A stretch of 61,189 bases of DNA from a candidate division WOR-3 bacterium (GTDB lineage: Bacteria; Hydrothermota; Tepidihabitantia; SM23-42; JAOAFX01): assembly GCA_039802005.1 (NCBI GenBank), contig JBDRVV010000017.1, positions 1 through 61,189 on the forward strand, in the 5' to 3' direction. Position 1 is the stretch's first letter, and each line of letters opens with the position of its first letter. Made by a program: the position numbers and the translations under genes. Positions 59,713 through 61,189 of this stretch are shown here, in pieces. The notes below the pieces were generated by a model, which was not told where the DNA came from, searched no databases, and saw nothing but the letters and a program-made list of their open reading frames with translations.

Positions 59713-61189
59713 ATGAAAGATAGCGAAGTAAATGAGATTTTCAACAAAATAAAAGAATTGACAGAGGGATATAAAGGTGATGAAACAATTTTAAATAGAC
59801 TTGATTGGTTAAAATTTCTTATCTCTGCATATCAAAAATATTTGCCTGCGCGTGTTATTGAAAAAATAAAGATTAATCCTGCTGCAGAAAAAATCGAAGG
59901 TGAAAGAAGATATATTACAGTGCTGTTTGCCGATTTATCAGGTTTTACTGCTCTATCAGAAACAATGGATGCAGAAGAAATTGCCAATATTATAAACGAT
60001 TTTTTCACACGAATGGTGAAAATCGTTCATAAATATGGTGGCAGTGTAGATAAATTTCTGGGCGATGCCCTGATGGTCTTATTCGGGGCTCCTGTAGCGC
60101 ATCACGATGACCCGGAAAGAGCGGTACGCGCTGCCCTTGAAATGCAGCACGAGATGGAAAGATTCAATGCTGAAAAAAAATTTGCTTCTCCCCTATCAAT
60201 GAGTATTGGAATTAACACCGGACCAGCAGTTGCCTTAAATGTTGGTTCTGACGAACGGATGGAATATACTGTCATCGGTGATACAGTTAACCTTGCAGCA
60301 AGGTTGGAAAGTATTTCAGGTCCCAAAGAGATTATAATTAGCAATTTTACATACGAAAAGATTGCTGATATTGTTGATGCCGAAAAAAGACCTCCGGTGA
60401 AAGTCAAAGGAAAGAAAAAGCCCGTTGTAAATTATCTTGTCAAAGGCATCCAGGAACATCATCGTTTACCAGAAGTAACAAAAATAAAGTTTATTGCCAG
60501 GGTATCGGAGATAAGTGTAATAAAAGAATCTTTAAGCCATGCAAAAAATAATATCTTGGGAATAATTGCGATAAGTGGTGAGTCTGGCTGTGGAAAAACA
60601 AGATTGGGCATAGAAGGTGAACTGATTGCGAGGAAAAATGGATTTTCAACATTTGCTGTCAGGTGCGTTCCGTATGAAACGAATACTCCATATAATGTCT
60701 TTATAGAATTTTTCAATAACTACTTTCAGCTCAAAAAAGATGTTCCAGAAGAAGAGAAGAAACTCATAATTAGTATAAAATTGCAAAGTCTTGAACTATC
60801 GCTCGATTACATTATTCCATATATTGGAACTATGTACGGTATGGAATTTCCTGATGCGCAAAATTTGACACCCGATGAATTGAAACGCAGAATATTTAAC
60901 GGAATAAAAGAAATAATAAAGAATGAAGCAAAGAAAAATCCAATTTTTATCAGAATTGAAGATTTACAGTGGGCTGACCCTACCAGTATTGAAATTCTTG
61001 ACTATCTACTGAAGGAATTAAAACATTCACCCATACTTTTTTTGTTTGAATATCGTTCGGATTGGGCATTTCCTTGGCTAAGTTTTGAGAATTGTACAAA
61101 CATTTTCTTAAAGAACTTTACACAAGAAGAGACCGATGAATTAATACAATCAATTATGGATGAAGAAAAAATTGCCCAGGAAATAAAAA
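59713..61189 (+). CDS. Class III nucleotide cyclase fused to AAA ATPase (partial, cut by window end)
   Basis: At least 492 residues are visible with no stop. Residues 62-250 form a class III adenylate/guanylate cyclase domain with the metal Asp residues D74 (FADLSGFT) and D118 (FLGDALMVLFG), and the VIGDTVNLAARLE motif. An AAA/STAND ATPase follows: Walker A GESGCGKT at 289-296 and a Walker B-like IRIEDLQWADP. Relatives continue into a long TPR array. It would make cAMP (or cGMP) in response to a signal sensed by the C-terminal part. Its ATPase module is related to that of the regulator at 272, which has an altered Walker B. Confidence 0.88.
   Translation, partial: MKDSEVNEIFNKIKELTEGYKGDETILNRLDWLKFLISAYQKYLPARVIEKIKINPAAEKIEGERRYITVLFADLSGFTALSETMDAEEIANIINDFFTRMVKIVHKYGGSVDKFLGDALMVLFGAPVAHHDDPERAVRAALEMQHEMERFNAEKKFASPLSMSIGINTGPAVALNVGSDERMEYTVIGDTVNLAARLESISGPKEIIISNFTYEKIADIVDAEKRPPVKVKGKKKPVVNYLVKGIQEHHRLPEVTKIKFIARVSEISVIKESLSHAKNNILGIIAISGESGCGKTRLGIEGELIARKNGFSTFAVRCVPYETNTPYNVFIEFFNNYFQLKKDVPEEEKKLIISIKLQSLELSLDYIIPYIGTMYGMEFPDAQNLTPDELKRRIFNGIKEIIKNEAKKNPIFIRIEDLQWADPTSIEILDYLLKELKHSPILFLFEYRSDWAFPWLSFENCTNIFLKNFTQEETDELIQSIMDEEKIAQEIK

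Noticed and set aside
1-61189. tRNA, rRNA or known riboswitch
   Set aside because: I looked through all spacers longer than about 70 bases and saw no cloverleaf, rRNA motif or riboswitch core that I could defend.

Overview
The window looks like a piece of an AT-rich chromosome from an uncultivated anaerobic, Gram-negative-type bacterium. Two secreted proteins end in a Por/T9SS type A C-terminal sorting domain, and there is a full anaerobic oxygen-defence gene set (superoxide reductase, rubrerythrin, desulforedoxins, ferredoxin-dependent 2-oxoacid oxidoreductase). Non-coding DNA is crowded with short palindromic and dispersed repeats. This combination resembles candidate phyla of the FCB/WOR-3 (Stahlbacteria) type, but that placement is inference. 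I saw no tRNA, rRNA or CRISPR array.

Layout. (1) 0-5.7 kb, + strand: a large STAND-type ATPase/TPR/SARP-like regulator, a double zinc-ribbon miniprotein and a secreted T9SS-sorted propeller protein. (2) 6-20.4 kb, - strand: housekeeping genes (moxR, a UPF0282-type metallo-hydrolase, rpiB, ilvE, glgA, galT, a two-domain parvulin, secA, sucD, sucC), including a PLP-fold protein that has lost its catalytic residues, coupled to secA. (3) 20.5-34.2 kb, - strand: a four-gene operon for cell-envelope proteins that ends in a giant secreted protein of about 3,730 residues. The giant carries many dispersed repeats inserted in frame. Upstream lies a truncated relative (34.46-38.0 kb) that the same repeat family appears to have broken.

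(4) 38.5-56.8 kb, + strand: an iron/redox island. It holds five ferritin-like or rubrerythrin-type proteins, an IscU/NifU scaffold, a protein disulfide oxidoreductase, a glutaredoxin-like protein, a TusA-like protein, a copper ATPase with a YHS miniprotein, a VapBC pair, a ferredoxin:thioredoxin reductase-rubredoxin fusion and a PerR/Fur regulator with its own box. It continues with two desulforedoxin-like proteins, ArsC, superoxide reductase, KorA-VOC-KorB, two peroxiredoxins, a ZIP transporter, a nitroreductase and a PAS-GGDEF cyclase. A plausible reading (inference) is that KorAB makes reduced ferredoxin and the FTR/PDO/Grx/peroxiredoxin and rubrerythrin/SOR proteins spend it on peroxide and superoxide, while ferritin-like proteins, PerR, CopA and ZIP manage metals. 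(5) 56.8-61.2 kb, + strand: a GIY-YIG-like protein, a frameshifted isochorismatase-family hydrolase, a thioredoxin-reductase-like flavoprotein without its redox disulfide, an RlmN/Cfr-like radical SAM protein, and a class III cyclase/AAA protein cut by the window end.

Promoters are easy to read: eleven good -35/-10 pairs were found, nine with a 16-bp spacer. Several genes (sucC, the PerR-like gene, the genes at 56822 and 59713) start 6-8 bases after the -10 box and are probably read from leaderless mRNAs.
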